From positions 186,001 to 250,000 of the forward strand of contig NZ_VTKZ01000002.1 of assembly GCF_020514115.1 (NCBI RefSeq): a stretch of DNA of 64,000 nucleotides, read 5' to 3'. The position numbers and the translations under genes are program-made. This document shows, piece by piece, positions 10,287 through 19,864 of the stretch (position 1 is the stretch's first letter; each line of letters opens with the position of its first letter). This stretch comes from Synechococcus sp. MU1642. GTDB lineage: Bacteria > Cyanobacteriota > Cyanobacteriia > PCC-6307 > Cyanobiaceae. Under the pieces are notes generated by a model, which saw nothing but the letters and a program-made list of their open reading frames with translations, was not told where the DNA came from and did not search any database.

Positions 10287-10834
10287 GCACCCAAGGCAAC
10301 ACGAAGCGAAGGCATATGACCACCGCCGGAACGGCTACCCCCTAGACCTCGGGAGCAAGCTTTCTTCTAATTAAAATTCGAATGAAGGAGGTTCCGCAGG
10401 ACGAGACCACCGTTCCTTGATCGGCCATCACCAGAAGCTAATCCCATCAAGCCCGGCGATCAACAACAGACATAGCTGACGTAGGTGGGATGTCCCATTC
10501 ACCAGAATGAACAGCCTGTTTTTTTATCAAAAATACCTTTTTGAATCGACAAGCAATCAATTAATTGCAATGGGTTGATCCATCAGATTCGTCTTTCCTT
10601 CTGGCCATTTGCCAGTCATCAGCAAGATTCAGATTGAAAGATGCCAACAAAAGAATTAACAACGTGCTGCAGAACATTGTTCAAAGAAGAGCCACTCTTC
10701 AATAGAACCTTTGATTGTTCCTTTTCATCTCTTACTTGGAGGGACAATCGCTGAGACTTCACTGATTGCCCTCGAGGCGGCAGCATCAAAGCGTTGAATC
10801 AACTTCCTAAGCTCTCCACACTGACGCAATCAAC
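10287..10834. other. AT-rich gap without a supported gene
   Basis: About 550 bp with no convincing reading frame on either strand. Base composition is visibly more AT-rich than the flanks, with stretches such as CTAATTAAAATTCG and ATCAATTAATTGCAAT. The last part should contain the msrA promoter. I found no tRNA and no strong hairpin-plus-T-run terminator. Confidence 0.5.
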
Positions 10835-11548
10835 ATGCTTCCTTCCTGGCTGTCTCCCCGCGGCGACGCCGAACCATCTGCACCGGCAACGCACGCTGTG
10901 TTGGGAACACCGCTGAAGGCCCCACTGATGGCCGACCAGGAAGAAGCAATCTTTGCCTGTGGCTGCTTCTGGGGCGCTGAGAAAGGTTTTTGGCGACTCC
11001 CAGGGGTGGTGAGCACTGCCGTGGGCTACGCAGGAGGCCAAATCGAGCAACCGACCTACAACCAGGTTTGTTCCGGCAAAACCGGGCACACGGAAGTAGT
11101 GCGCGTGGTTTGGAGCAGGCCCGCTCTGGATTTCAGCGACCTGTTGAAACTGTTCTGGGAGTGTCACGACCCCACCCAGGGCAACCGGCAGGGCAACGAC
11201 ACCGGCAGCCAATACCGATCAGCCATCTACACGTTCAATCCGGAGCATCTGCAACTGGCCCTGGCCAGCCGGGACGCCTATCAAGCCGCCCTCTCGGCCA
11301 AGGGTTATGGCGCCATCACTACCGAAATCCTGGCAGACCAAACCTTCTATTTCGCCGAGGACTATCACCAGCAGTACCTCGCCAAACCGGGAAGCCGCCC
11401 CTACTGCTCTGCGATGCCAACACAGACGCTGCTTGGTGAGTTCAAAGGATCGAACTACAAACTCCCGAAGCAGGTCTGGGACAAGTACGACTGGTCTATC
11501 AGCCACTGCGTGCTTCGATCCGATAACAGCCCAATCGCTATGGGCTGA
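10835..11548 (+). CDS. msrA: Peptide methionine (S)-S-oxide reductase
   Basis: Repairs the S-epimer of oxidised methionine in proteins. The active-site [11 protein letters not shown] motif sits near residues 47-57, with the nucleophilic Cys in GCFWG, and SQYRSAIY near 128 is a second family motif. At 237 residues it is somewhat longer than minimal MsrA, with an N-terminal extension of about 40 residues ([11 protein letters not shown]). A later start at [12 protein letters not shown] is possible. Confidence 0.93.
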   Translation: MLPSWLSPRGDAEPSAPATHAVLGTPLKAPLMADQEEAIFACGCFWGAEKGFWRLPGVVSTAVGYAGGQIEQPTYNQVCSGKTGHTEVVRVVWSRPALDFSDLLKLFWECHDPTQGNRQGNDTGSQYRSAIYTFNPEHLQLALASRDAYQAALSAKGYGAITTEILADQTFYFAEDYHQQYLAKPGSRPYCSAMPTQTLLGEFKGSNYKLPKQVWDKYDWSISHCVLRSDNSPIAMG

Positions 11549-11581
11549 TTCGGCCAGGATGGGGATTATCCCACCCATGCC

Positions 11582-11746
11582 ATGCCTGAGCCCTGGTCTG
11601 ATCGACAATTGATCCTAGCCATTGGCCTCACCTTGATTTTGGTTCTGGGCCTGATCTTTGGCAGTGTGTCCCTCAACCGAGAGCAGCAGGCTCCAATGCT
11701 TTGGCGGGAAACACCCCAGCCCAAGGCAACACCATTGGCAATCTGA
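11582..11746 (+). CDS. 54-residue single-span membrane protein
   Basis: A short frame encoding MPEPWSDRQ, then one hydrophobic helix (LILAIGLTLILVLGLIFGSV) and a polar tail. It lies 33 bp after msrA on the same strand. The charged-hydrophobic-polar layout looks like a genuine small inner-membrane protein, but I have no family for it. Confidence 0.5.
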   Translation: MPEPWSDRQLILAIGLTLILVLGLIFGSVSLNREQQAPMLWRETPQPKATPLAI

Positions 11747-11813
11747 CCACCAACCCACAGACACGCGGCCACTTGGTGCGATCGTGGGTGGAGAAGGACC
11801 CCTCCGTTCTGCA

Positions 11814-12149
11814 GTGAGTGAACGGCCTGATCCATCCGAGCAGCGTCAACTGCATCCTCTGCCGAGGGGGCTGGTGGAGCTCTATGGCTTGATTGCCGTT
11901 CTGGTAGTGCTCATCCCCGAATGGCTGGCGGATGGAACCCTGAATCTGGGCCAGGCCAAAGGCCCTGACTCACTCCCGATGCGCTCGAGAGCCTGGCGCA
12001 CCCTGCCCGAGCTGCGACTAGCTGCGATGACCCTGGCTCAGCTACGTCAGGCCGCTGCAGAAATGCGGCTATACCAGTATGGATCGGCAACGAGAGACCA
12101 GCTCACCACTCGGTTGCTTAGGCGACTCAGACGCCGGGATGCACTGTGA
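11814..12149 (+). CDS. Small membrane-anchored protein with SAP/Rho-N-like C-terminus
   Basis: A 111-residue product from GTG 11814 (VSERPDPSEQ). A hydrophobic helix LVELYGLIAVLVVLIPEWL lies near residues 18-36. The last 45 residues, including LAQLRQAAAEMRLYQYGSATRDQL split over the fold, resemble the helix-extended-helix of SAP/Rho-N domains, which often bind nucleic acid. That resemblance is weak. The frame runs upstream to 11658, but it would overlap the preceding 54-codon gene. It sits just before tRNA-Pro. Confidence 0.55.
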   Translation: MSERPDPSEQRQLHPLPRGLVELYGLIAVLVVLIPEWLADGTLNLGQAKGPDSLPMRSRAWRTLPELRLAAMTLAQLRQAAAEMRLYQYGSATRDQLTTRLLRRLRRRDAL

Positions 12150-12163
12150 TAACTTAAATCTGA

Positions 12164-12237
12164 CGGGGCGTGGCGCAGCTTGGTAGCGCACCACTTTGGG
12201 GTAGTGGGGGTCGTGGGTTCAAATCCCGCCGCTCCGA
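12164..12237 (+). tRNA. tRNA-Pro (anticodon UGG)
   Basis: The cloverleaf folds by eye. The acceptor arms CGGGGCG and CGCTCCG pair with one G-U. The D arm contains GCGC-AGCTTGGTA-GCGC. The anticodon stem CCACT/AGTGG encloses a loop with TGG. The T arm is GTGGG-TTCAAAT-CCCGC. The discriminator base is A and no CCA is encoded. Confidence 0.95.
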
Positions 12238-12283
12238 TTCAACCGTCTTGTTTCCCCACCTGAACATCAACACTTCAGGGTTT

Positions 12284-12312
12284 GAGCCGGCTTTTTCGCC
12301 GGCTCTTTTTTT
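12284..12312 (+). terminator. Rho-independent terminator after tRNA-Pro
   Basis: A perfect 8-bp stem GAGCCGGC/GCCGGCTC with a short T-rich loop is followed by at least seven T. It ends the tRNA transcript just before the convergent ptrA-like gene. Confidence 0.9.
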
Positions 12313-12318
12313 ATGCCT

Positions 12319-12966
12319 TCAGCGGCGGCCAGTGCCGGTCACCACCAGATGCCTGGAGGCATCAATCTGAAGCCAACCTTCATCCCGCAACTGACCCAAC
12401 ACGCGGGTCACGGTCACCCGTGTGGTGCTGAGGGCGCTGGCGATCTCCTGATGGGTCAAGCGAAGGTTGAGCCGCTGCCCAGCCTCACAGGGTTCGCCGA
12501 AGTCCTTGGCGAGCAGTTCCAGGAAGCCCCGGACCCGTTCTTCAACGCGCCGCAGCCCCAGCAGGGCCAGGAGCGACTCCGCCTGGCGGTAGCGGGCGGC
12601 CATGGCCTTGGCGAAGCCAAGTGCCAACTGAGGAAAATGCTCCAGCTCCGCCAGATTGCAGCAGAGCAGATCGCAATCGGTGAGCGCTACAGCCTCGTAG
12701 GCCTCCACATTTGTGAATGCCGCACCAAAGGGTTTATTGGGACCCACAAGGCCAAGCACCAGTTCATCGCCATGCACCGACAGCGCACCCAGTTTCACCA
12801 TGCCGCGAACCACAAACCAAACGCTGTTCTTCAGCAGAGGAACGAAACTTCCCGAGGTGAAATGAAAAACATTTTTATTGTCGTAGCTGCTTTCAAGAAA
12901 CGCCTTGAAACCCAGAGCTGTTGAACTCAGATCAGCGGACGGAGTGGCAAGCATTTGGAATTCCAT
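12319..12966 (-). CDS. ptrA: Crp/Fnr-family regulator, PtrA-like
   Basis: A 215-residue regulator. The N-terminal beta-roll (FHFTSGSFVPLLKNSVWFVV, GALSVHGDELVLGLVG) resembles a cNMP-binding domain. The C-terminal winged helix has LTHQEIASALSTTRVTVTRV near residues 160-180. It lies next to two pstS genes. In marine Synechococcus a Crp-type activator, PtrA, adjoins pstS and controls part of the phosphate-stress response; the gene name here rests on that synteny and fold. The start is uncertain: ATG 12966 (MEFQML) is preferred over the longer frame to 13077. Confidence 0.75.
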   Translation of the reverse strand: MEFQMLATPSADLSSTALGFKAFLESSYDNKNVFHFTSGSFVPLLKNSVWFVVRGMVKLGALSVHGDELVLGLVGPNKPFGAAFTNVEAYEAVALTDCDLLCCNLAELEHFPQLALGFAKAMAARYRQAESLLALLGLRRVEERVRGFLELLAKDFGEPCEAGQRLNLRLTHQEIASALSTTRVTVTRVLGQLRDEGWLQIDASRHLVVTGTGRR

Positions 12967-13086
12967 GAATCCAGAAAAACTGTATTGAGGACAACATCGA
13001 TTCCCAACAAAGAGCTGGGAGAGATTTGGGGGAGATTGGGTTAAGAAGGCTCTAACGTTGATCGCAATTTGAATCATTCAACACAT

Positions 13087-13109
13087 AAAAAAAGGGCCTC
13101 GAGGGGCCC
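13087..13109 (-). terminator. Terminator downstream of pstS copy 1
   Basis: Read on the minus strand, a GC stem GGGCC/GGCCC is followed by seven T. It lies 40 bp past the pstS stop and upstream of the ptrA-like gene, so the regulator probably has its own promoter. Confidence 0.75.
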
Positions 13110-13148
13110 CCTTGGATGTTTGGTGTCTAAAACCAATTCAAACCAAGA

Positions 13149-14122
13149 TCACTGACCGATCTTTTTCACAGCGGCCTTGGATTTGGTCAGGATGTCGCCC
13201 TTGAGGGGAACGAAGCCCAGAAGAGGAGCTTTGTTCTGAGCAGCGTCGCTCAGCATGTAGTTAAAGGCATCCTGCACCACCTTGGTGTCCTTACCGTTGC
13301 CTGTTTTGTAGGCCAGCACCCAGGTGAGGGTTGCAATGGGGTAAGCAACCTTGGCAGTGGGGTTGGGGTTCTTGCCAGCCAGGTCCTCGTCCAGGCTGAT
13401 GCCGTTGAGGGCCTTCGCACCTGCAGCCACAGAGGGCTTGAGGAACTCACCGGACTTGTTCTGAAGCGCAGCGGCAACCACCTTGCCTTTGATGAACGAC
13501 TGGTTCACATAACCAATTGCGCCTTCACGGCTCTTGATCAGGCCAGCCACACCGGAGTTACCTTTGGCGCCCACTCCAGCGGGCCACTTGACGGATTTGC
13601 CGGTGCCGAGGGTCCAGGTCTTGGAGAAGGCCTCCATGGAGTTAGTGAAGGCCTGGTGGTACCCGAGCCATCAGAACGGTGCACCCAGGTGATGGTGCCG
13701 GGCGTGCAGCCGAGATCCTTCCAGTTCTTGATCATGCCCATGGCTACCTTCACGGCCTGCTCCTGGGTGAGCTTCAGGTCGCAACCGGGCTTGTTGTAAC
13801 CGAAGGCAATGGTGCCACCCACCATCGGGATCTGGACATGGCCACGGGTGACCTTGGCCATGTCCTTCTTCTTCATCGGATCATCCGATGCACCGAAGTT
13901 CACGGTCTGGTCGATGAAAGCTTTTCTACCGGAACCTGAACCAACGGCCTGGTAGTTGACCTGAGGACCGCCTGCCTTGGCCAGGTCAGCAAACCAACGC
14001 TGATAGATCTTGGCCGGGAACGAGGCGCCAGCTCCGTTCAGCTTGGGAGCTGCCGAAGCCGACACACCTGCCCCGAAGACAAGCAGGGACGAGGCGAGAA
14101 GGGCCTTTTGTGCAATGCGCAT
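13149..14122 (-). pseudogene. pstS: Phosphate-binding protein PstS, copy 1, frameshifted
   Basis: Periplasmic phosphate-binding protein split in two frames. Residues 1-155 run from MRIAQKALLASSLLVFGAGVSASA, split as a signal peptide with AxA-type end, to HRSDGSGTT. The second frame resumes at MEAFSKTWTLGTGKSVKWP and runs to the stop at 13149. Compared with copy 2 at the same codons (ACC ACC AAG GCC TTC), one A is missing near 13653, so a single-base deletion explains the break. All other conserved segments are intact, so a sequencing error or a very recent mutation is as likely as a long-dead gene. Confidence 0.85.
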
Positions 14123-14198
14123 CACGACAACCGAGAGAGGAAAGAGGCTGTAGCAACCAAGACCTAATCGGGACGCAAACCATCTGTCGTTATGCACC

Positions 14199-14216
14199 CC
14201 TTAACGATGGTTAAGG
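14199..14216. promoter_or_regulatory. CCTTAAC-GATG-GTTAAGG palindrome upstream of pstS copy 1
   Basis: A perfect 7-bp inverted repeat with a 4-bp centre, about 77 bp before the pstS start. On the gene strand it contains CTTAACCA, which matches one cyanobacterial Pho-box 8-mer (YTTAAYYW). A correctly spaced second direct repeat is not evident. It could be a PhoB half-site or an operator for another dimeric regulator. Binding is inferred. Confidence 0.4.
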
Positions 14217-14242
14217 ATCTATGAAACCCTCTTTAAACCATC

Positions 14243-14274
14243 AAAAAACCCCGGTTTGGCCATCCAAACCGGGG
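14243..14274 (-). terminator. Terminator downstream of pstS copy 2
   Basis: Read on the minus strand, a perfect 10-bp stem CCCCGGTTTG/CAAACCGGGG with a 6-nt loop is followed by six T. It separates the two pstS transcripts. Confidence 0.9.
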
Positions 14275-14304
14275 CGTTAAGTTCACCAAATCAAGGGGTC
14301 GCAT

Positions 14305-15309
14305 TCAAGGCTGAATGCCTGGCACCGCACTGCGGGATTTTTCAAGGATGCTGCCCCGGAGGGGCACAAAGCCCAGGGCCGCAGCACCATCCTGGGTGGA
14401 ATCGTCCAGCATGTAGTTCAAGACATCTTGAACGGCTTCAGCTTTGGCGCCATTGCCCTCGGCGTAGGCCAACACCCAGGTGAGCGTTGCGATGGGGTAT
14501 GCACCAGCGGCCGACGGGTTGGGGTTGCTGCCCGCCAGATGCTGATCAAGCTCAATGCCGTTAAGGGCTTTGGCACCAGCTTCCACGGAGGGTTTGAGGA
14601 ATTCACCGGATTTGTTCTGCACTGCAGCAGCCTGAACATTCCCCTTGATGTACGACTGATTCACGTAGCCGATTGCGCCAACCCGGTTGTCGATCACCCC
14701 GGCCACGCCGGAATTGCCCTTGGCACCCACGCCAACCGGCCACTTCACCGATTTGCCGCTACCGAGGGTCCAATCCGGTGAAAAGGTCTGCATCGAGTTG
14801 GTGAAGGCCTTGGTAGTGCCGGATCCATCCGAGCGATGCACCCAGGTGATCGTGCCCGCCTCACAACCGAGCTGCTTCCAATCGCTGATCGTGCCGATGG
14901 CCACGCCCACCGCCTGCTGCTGGGTGAGCTGAAGCTCGCAACCCGGCTTGTTGTATCCGAAAGCGATCGTTCCCCCCACCATGGGGATCTGGACCACCCC
15001 TCGGCTCACCTGCTTGCGGTCGGCCTCTTTGATCGGGTCATCCGAAGCGGCAAAATCCACGGTGCCATCGATGAAGGCTTTGCGGCCGGAACCGGAACCC
15101 ACCGCCTGATAGTTCACCTTGAGTCCGCCGGAGCCGGCGAGGTCGGCGAACCAGCTCTGGTAAACCTTGGCGGGGAAGGACGCTCCGGCTGCATTAAGGC
15201 TGGACACACTCGAACTACCACCACAGGCGGCGAGGCCAACAGCGAGAACGCTCAGGCTAGAAACAACCAGGGAACGATGTGCCAAAACCGTTTGTTTGAT
15301 TTGGTCCAT
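14305..15309 (-). CDS. pstS: Phosphate-binding lipoprotein PstS, copy 2
   Basis: A 334-residue intact PstS, the receptor that delivers phosphate to the PstCAB transporter. Its signal peptide ends in a lipobox (VGLAACGG, Cys near residue 29), so unlike copy 1 it is probably lipid-anchored. Phosphate-site segments are present: NAAGASFPAKVYQSW, GSGSGRKAFIDGTVDFAASD split over residues 76-95, and HRSDGSGTTKAF. It is very similar to copy 1 along its length, which indicates a tandem duplication. No pstCAB genes are in the window. Confidence 0.95.
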   Translation of the reverse strand: MDQIKQTVLAHRSLVVSSLSVLAVGLAACGGSSSVSSLNAAGASFPAKVYQSWFADLAGSGGLKVNYQAVGSGSGRKAFIDGTVDFAASDDPIKEADRKQVSRGVVQIPMVGGTIAFGYNKPGCELQLTQQQAVGVAIGTISDWKQLGCEAGTITWVHRSDGSGTTKAFTNSMQTFSPDWTLGSGKSVKWPVGVGAKGNSGVAGVIDNRVGAIGYVNQSYIKGNVQAAAVQNKSGEFLKPSVEAGAKALNGIELDQHLAGSNPNPSAAGAYPIATLTWVLAYAEGNGAKAEAVQDVLNYMLDDSTQDGAAALGFVPLRGSILEKSRSAVPGIQP

Positions 15310-15332
15310 CCTCCCGCGTCGTGAATCCAGGC

Positions 15333-15590
15333 TCAGGCGGTGTGCGCAACGGTGAGCCGCGTCGCTACTGAATAGCAGCGCAGCCAGCGGTTCACCCGTT
15401 TGCGGTGGGGGGCGGGGACCTCCCCAATCAACTGGCTGAGTTCATCAGCTCCCATGCGTCGCAGGGCGCGCACGTCAACATGCCAGAGCGCTTCGGCTTC
15501 ACGAATCAACCGCGCCCAGGTGCGCACCTGCTGCCACTGGCGCAGGCGGGAGCGAATCGGACGTTGATGGGGATGCAGAAATGCCGTCAT
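15333..15590 (-). CDS. 85-residue protein of unknown function
   Basis: A basic, helix-rich protein (LRQWQQVRTWARLIREAEAL near residues 16-35). Four tryptophans (W19, W25, W36 and one near 68) and a central ALRRMGADELSQLIGEV helix are its main features. It has no signal peptide or membrane segment. It lies upstream of pstS copy 2 on the same strand. I do not recognise the family; base use matches the neighbours. Confidence 0.5.
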   Translation of the reverse strand: MTAFLHPHQRPIRSRLRQWQQVRTWARLIREAEALWHVDVRALRRMGADELSQLIGEVPAPHRKRVNRWLRCYSVATRLTVAHTA

Positions 15591-15669
15591 GACTTCAGCC
15601 TGCTGCGCTCAGCGGCGCTCTCTGCAAAACCACCCAGACACTTCGGAGTGCTGAAGCAAATGCGCAGGC

Positions 15670-16500
15670 TCAGGCGCTGAGGCGATCGGCCTCGAGCTCA
15701 ACGGGGGCGACAGGAAAACCAAGTTCCGCAACCTCGCGATCGCTCAAACGACGGGTCCAGGCCCCCTTGATCGGATCGTTCCAACGGAAACCCGCTGCTT
15801 TGGCCAGATGGCGTTCTTCGAAGGACACCCGGGCACGCATCAACTGGCGCGGTTCCAGGCCCCGCTCCAACAGCTGCTCAAGGTCGTCACAACGTGCGAA
15901 CACCTCGGCGATATAAATGCAATCGCTGAGTGCGCGGTGGGCCGCCCAGACCGGGACGCCGTAGGCCAAGGCCAGGTCCCGCACCGATGGCCGCGAACGC
16001 AACTGACGCTCCCCCGGCCAACGGATGTCTTCCATGGTGCAAAGCCAAGGTGTTGCGGTGGCCGGCACGACACCAAGACCAAACCACTGGCGATCAAAGG
16101 CCGCGTTATGAGCCACCAGCAGATCGGCAGCACTTAGCAGATGCTCAAACCACACCAGCGCCTCCTGCCAGGGCTGGGGCCGACGGGTAACGGCGGCGGG
16201 GATCCGGTTGATCGCCTCTGCCGCGTTGGAATCCACGGGCAGAAGAAACGATTGCTGCGCCAGCACTGAACGACTCGGCACATCAAACAAAATGCAGCCC
16301 ACCTCAAGGCAATGGTCCTGCTGCGGATCCAACCCGGAGGTTTCGGTGTCGATGATCAGCAGAGTGGTCGGGGAGGCCTCTAACGCGTGCTCTGGCCGAT
16401 CAGCCTTGGCCTCGGGCGATGAAAGCAACAGGGTTGGCGCTGTTTGGGTCTCCGCCTGAGGTTTTGAAAACCCCGCAAGCAAATCGAGCTGTTCAGGCAT
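15670..16500 (-). CDS. 3'-5' exonuclease of the DnaQ/epsilon type
   Basis: DEDDh-type exonuclease. Exo I is IDTETSGLDPQQDHCLEVG near residues 48-66, Exo II is LVAHNAAFDRQW near 127-138, and a late H-x4-D segment AHRALSDCIYIAE near 181-193 completes the set. ATG 16500 (MPEQLDLLAGF) gives 276 residues; a longer frame begins at 16533. It may act in proofreading or repair. The C-terminal 60 residues beyond the domain are unassigned. Confidence 0.85.
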   Translation of the reverse strand: MPEQLDLLAGFSKPQAETQTAPTLLLSSPEAKADRPEHALEASPTTLLIIDTETSGLDPQQDHCLEVGCILFDVPSRSVLAQQSFLLPVDSNAAEAINRIPAAVTRRPQPWQEALVWFEHLLSAADLLVAHNAAFDRQWFGLGVVPATATPWLCTMEDIRWPGERQLRSRPSVRDLALAYGVPVWAAHRALSDCIYIAEVFARCDDLEQLLERGLEPRQLMRARVSFEERHLAKAAGFRWNDPIKGAWTRRLSDREVAELGFPVAPVELEADRLSA

Positions 16501-16585
16501 GGCGCAGTGACTCCTCCCAGCACTGATTCTCACGCCCCGGGCAAGGTGCCTGCTGCCTAGGGTTCAGCCTCTTCATTTCAATCCA

Positions 16586-17041
16586 ATGTCCCTCGGGATC
16601 GGCGACCGGCTCCCCTCCTTCAGTCTGGAGGATCAGAACGGTGACCTTCGCACTCCCGCCTCGGTTCAGGGCCGCTGGCTCGTGCTGTTCTTCTATCCCA
16701 AGGACGACACGCCAGGGTGCACGGCTGAAGCCTGCAGCTTCCGCGACAACGCGGAGAACTTTGCTGCCCTCGATGCAGAGGTTTGGGGCATCAGCGGTGA
16801 TGACGCCGTCAGCCACCGCCGTTTCGCCACCCGCCACAACCTCACATTTCCTCTGCTGTGTGACCGCAATAACGCCCTGCGCCGCGAGATGGGAGTACCC
16901 AAAGCCCTTGGTTTGCTGCCCGGTCGCGTCACCTACATCGTTGACGGGGAGGGAGTGATCCGTCACACCTTCAGCAACCTCTTGGATGGTCCGGCCCACG
17001 TGCGTGAAGCACAGCAGGTGCTGAATCAGCTGCGCGGTTGA
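16586..17041 (+). CDS. Peroxiredoxin, BCP/PrxQ family
   Basis: A thiol peroxidase of 151 residues that reduces H2O2 and alkyl hydroperoxides. The peroxidatic Cys45 and resolving Cys50 are in the PGCTAEACSFRD pattern typical of PrxQ, giving an intramolecular disulphide. FFYPKDDTPGCTAEA and DGEGVIRHTF also match the family. It overlaps the next gene's region tightly: the DUF1350 ATG lies 2 bp after its stop. Confidence 0.93.
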   Translation: MSLGIGDRLPSFSLEDQNGDLRTPASVQGRWLVLFFYPKDDTPGCTAEACSFRDNAENFAALDAEVWGISGDDAVSHRRFATRHNLTFPLLCDRNNALRREMGVPKALGLLPGRVTYIVDGEGVIRHTFSNLLDGPAHVREAQQVLNQLRG

Positions 17042-17043
17042 GC

Positions 17044-17772
17044 ATGGCCAACTGGCGTCAGCTGGGCTCGATCTGGCAGCTGCGGCCTGCCGAACCCGCG
17101 GGATTGATCGAATTCATTGGTGGCAGCTATCTGGCGGCAACACCCCAGATCAGCTACCGCAGGCTGCTGGAAGACCTGGCAGCGGACGGGTTGGCCGTGC
17201 ATGCCTGGGCCTATGTGCCTGGGTTCGATCATCAACGCCAGGCACGCGATGCCTGGAGTGACTTCCGCTCAGCGCGTCGCCAACTTGAGGAGCGCTGCGG
17301 ATCCCTTTCAGCTCCGCTGCGGCTTGGCCACAGCCTGGGATGCAAGCTTCACCTGCTGGCCCCCGATGGAGGTCGCGGCAGCAGGGCCCTGGTGGCCCTG
17401 AGCTTCAACAACTTCAACGCCGACCGTTCGATTCCTCTGTTGGGCGAACTGGCACCCCGGCTCGGGGTGGAAACCGAGTTCAGCCCCAGTCCAGCCGAAA
17501 CGCTTCGCTTGATCAGACGCCATTACCAGCAGGAGCGGAATCTGGTGGTGCGCTTCGGCCGCGATGAGCTGGATCAAAGCGGTGATCTGATCGAGGCCCT
17601 GCGAGAACGTCCCTCCGACGCCAGCTCAACCCTGGAACTTCCCGGCGATCACCTCACGCCGGCCAGTGCCGGGCTGCGACGCAGCTTTCTCGGAGACTGG
17701 GCGGACGACCCAAAGCGGGTGGCGGTCATCCGTCAGCTGAGCCAAACCATCGGCAAGGCGATCAGGCCCTGA
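17044..17772 (+). CDS. DUF1350 family protein (alpha/beta-hydrolase-like)
   Basis: A 242-residue protein of a family found mainly in cyanobacteria and plastids. [19 protein letters not shown] begins near residue 22, and [13 protein letters not shown] near 97-109 resembles the nucleophile elbow G-H-S-L-G of alpha/beta hydrolases. The substrate is unknown. The start is ATG 17044, with TTG 17038 as an alternative overlapping prxQ. The 3' end overlaps convergent acs by about 10 bp. Confidence 0.8.
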   Translation: MANWRQLGSIWQLRPAEPAGLIEFIGGSYLAATPQISYRRLLEDLAADGLAVHAWAYVPGFDHQRQARDAWSDFRSARRQLEERCGSLSAPLRLGHSLGCKLHLLAPDGGRGSRALVALSFNNFNADRSIPLLGELAPRLGVETEFSPSPAETLRLIRRHYQQERNLVVRFGRDELDQSGDLIEALRERPSDASSTLELPGDHLTPASAGLRRSFLGDWADDPKRVAVIRQLSQTIGKAIRP

Positions 17773-19735
17773 GGCGATCCAAAACGGAGCGATCCTCCAG
17801 GGTGCTGGTGTCGCCACTCACCTCCTGACCCGCCGCCAGGGCCCGCAGGATCCGGCGCATGATCTTGCCGCTGCGGGTCTTGGGCAGAGCATCACTGCAA
17901 CGGATCTCATCCGGCCGGGCGATAGGACCGATCTCCTTGCCGACATGGATCCGCAATTCCTTCACCAGGGCGTCATCGCCCTCACGGCCTGCCTCGAGGG
18001 TGACGAAGGCCACAATGCCTTCGCCCTTGAGGTCATCAGGACGACCCACAACGGCCGCCTCCGCCACCGCGGGGTGACTGACCAAAGCTGATTCGATCTC
18101 CATCGTGCCGAGACGGTGGCCGGAGACGTTGATCACGTCATCGACGCGACCCATGACCCAGAAGTAGCCATCGGCATCACGCCGGGCGCCATCCCCCGCG
18201 AAATAGAGGTAGGAACCATTGGCAGGCCGGATGTGCTCCCAATAGCTCTCGCGGAAGCGTTGGGGGTTGCCATGCACAGTGCGCATCATTCCGGGCCAAG
18301 GGGCACGCACCGCCAGATACCCGCCTTCATCGGCACCACAGCTGTTGCCTTCCGCATCGATGATGTCGGCCTGAATGCCAGGCAGGGGCAGGGTGGCAGA
18401 GCCGGGCTTGGTGGGCGTTGCACCAGGCAGGGGGCTGATCATTACCCCACCGGTTTCCGTCTGCCACCAGGTATCGACGATCGGGCACCGGTTGCCTCCA
18501 ATCACGTCGCGGTACCACATCCAGGCCTCCGGATTGATTGGTTCGCCAACGGTGCCGAGCAGGCGGAGGCTGCTCATGTCGAACTGATCCGGAACGGAGC
18601 GGCCGCTCTTCATAAATGCCCGGATTGCGGTGGGAGCCGTGTAAAAGATCGTGATTCCGTGCTTCTGAATCAACTCCCAGAAGGCACCGGGCTTGGACGG
18701 GCGCGGTGCTCCCTCGTACATCACCGTCGTTGCACCATTCGATAACGGGCCATAGACGATGTAGCTGTGGCCGGTGATCCAACCCACATCGGCGGTACAC
18801 CAGAAGACATCCTCATCCCGGATGTCGAAAATCCACTGGAAGGTGAGATGGGCCCAGAGGTTGTAACCGGCGGTGGTATGAACCACGCCCTTGGGTTTGC
18901 CGGTGGAGCCGGATGTATAGAGAACGAAGAGGCGGTCCTCGCTAGCCATCGGCGCAGCGGGGCAGTCGGCACTCTGAACCTCCACCAGGTCATGCCACCA
19001 CTGATCGCGACCGGCAACCATCTCCACGTCCTGCTTGGTGCGCTGCACCACAAGCACACCGGTCACCGAGGGGCAGGCGCCATTGGCCAGCGCCGCATCC
19101 ACCGCGGGCTTGAGAGACACCGGCTTGTCCTTGCGGAAGCCGCCATCAGCGGTGATCACCGCTTTCACTTCGCCGTCATTGAGACGGTCCCTCAGGGCTT
19201 CTGCGGAAAAGCCACCGAACACCACCGAATGGGGAGCACCAATGCGCGCGCAAGCGAGCATGGCGATCGCCGCCTCAGGCACCATCGGCATATAGAGAGC
19301 CACAAGATCACCCTTGCCAATGCCCATGGACTTGAGGCCATTGGCGGCTTTGCAGACCTCGGCATGCAGTTCCTGGTAGGTGAACCGGCGCACATCCCCC
19401 GGCTCTCCTTCCCAGATCAACGCTGTTTTCTGAGCCTTTGGCCCATCGAGATGACGGTCCAGGCAGTTGTAGGAGAGGTTCGTCGTACCACCCTCAAACC
19501 AGCGCGCAAACGGAGGATTGGACCAATCGAGCACGGTGTGGAAGGGCTCGAACCAATGCAGTTCTCGGCGGGCGGCCTCACCCCAGAACGCATCTGGATC
19601 GTTTTTCGCGGCATCGGCCATGGCCCGGTACGCCTCGAGGCTGCCGATGCGAGCTTTGGCGGAAGTGTCTGCTGGCGGCTCGAACACCCGCTGCTCCTGC
19701 AGCACGCTTTCGATGGTGGTGTTGGCGTCGGTCAC
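17762..19735 (-). CDS. acs: Acetyl-CoA synthetase
   Basis: AMP-forming ligase that activates acetate to acetyl-CoA. At 657 residues it is full length. The adenylate-forming core motif is [15 protein letters not shown] near residues 272-286, with WWQTETGG near 422-429 and [20 protein letters not shown] split over 512-531. The C-terminal acetylatable lysine motif TRSGKIMRR is near 622. The gene is monocistronic here and convergent with DUF1350. Confidence 0.96.
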   Translation of the reverse strand: MTDANTTIESVLQEQRVFEPPADTSAKARIGSLEAYRAMADAAKNDPDAFWGEAARRELHWFEPFHTVLDWSNPPFARWFEGGTTNLSYNCLDRHLDGPKAQKTALIWEGEPGDVRRFTYQELHAEVCKAANGLKSMGIGKGDLVALYMPMVPEAAIAMLACARIGAPHSVVFGGFSAEALRDRLNDGEVKAVITADGGFRKDKPVSLKPAVDAALANGACPSVTGVLVVQRTKQDVEMVAGRDQWWHDLVEVQSADCPAAPMASEDRLFVLYTSGSTGKPKGVVHTTAGYNLWAHLTFQWIFDIRDEDVFWCTADVGWITGHSYIVYGPLSNGATTVMYEGAPRPSKPGAFWELIQKHGITIFYTAPTAIRAFMKSGRSVPDQFDMSSLRLLGTVGEPINPEAWMWYRDVIGGNRCPIVDTWWQTETGGVMISPLPGATPTKPGSATLPLPGIQADIIDAEGNSCGADEGGYLAVRAPWPGMMRTVHGNPQRFRESYWEHIRPANGSYLYFAGDGARRDADGYFWVMGRVDDVINVSGHRLGTMEIESALVSHPAVAEAAVVGRPDDLKGEGIVAFVTLEAGREGDDALVKELRIHVGKEIGPIARPDEIRCSDALPKTRSGKIMRRILRALAAGQEVSGDTSTLEDRSVLDRLRA

Positions 19736-19864
19736 AGCAGACTGCGCAGTGCATCTCCTCGAAGGGTAAGAAGCAGGACCCCGGTTGATCCAGGTCCCGT
19801 ATCAATCCGTCGGACGATGATGCAGTCGATGCGAAAGGATTGAGCTGGGCATCACCGTTCCAGG

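Noticed and set aside
18116-19843. Plus-strand frames opposite acs (209 and 358 codons)
   Set aside because: Shadows of a full-length acetyl-CoA synthetase on the minus strand.
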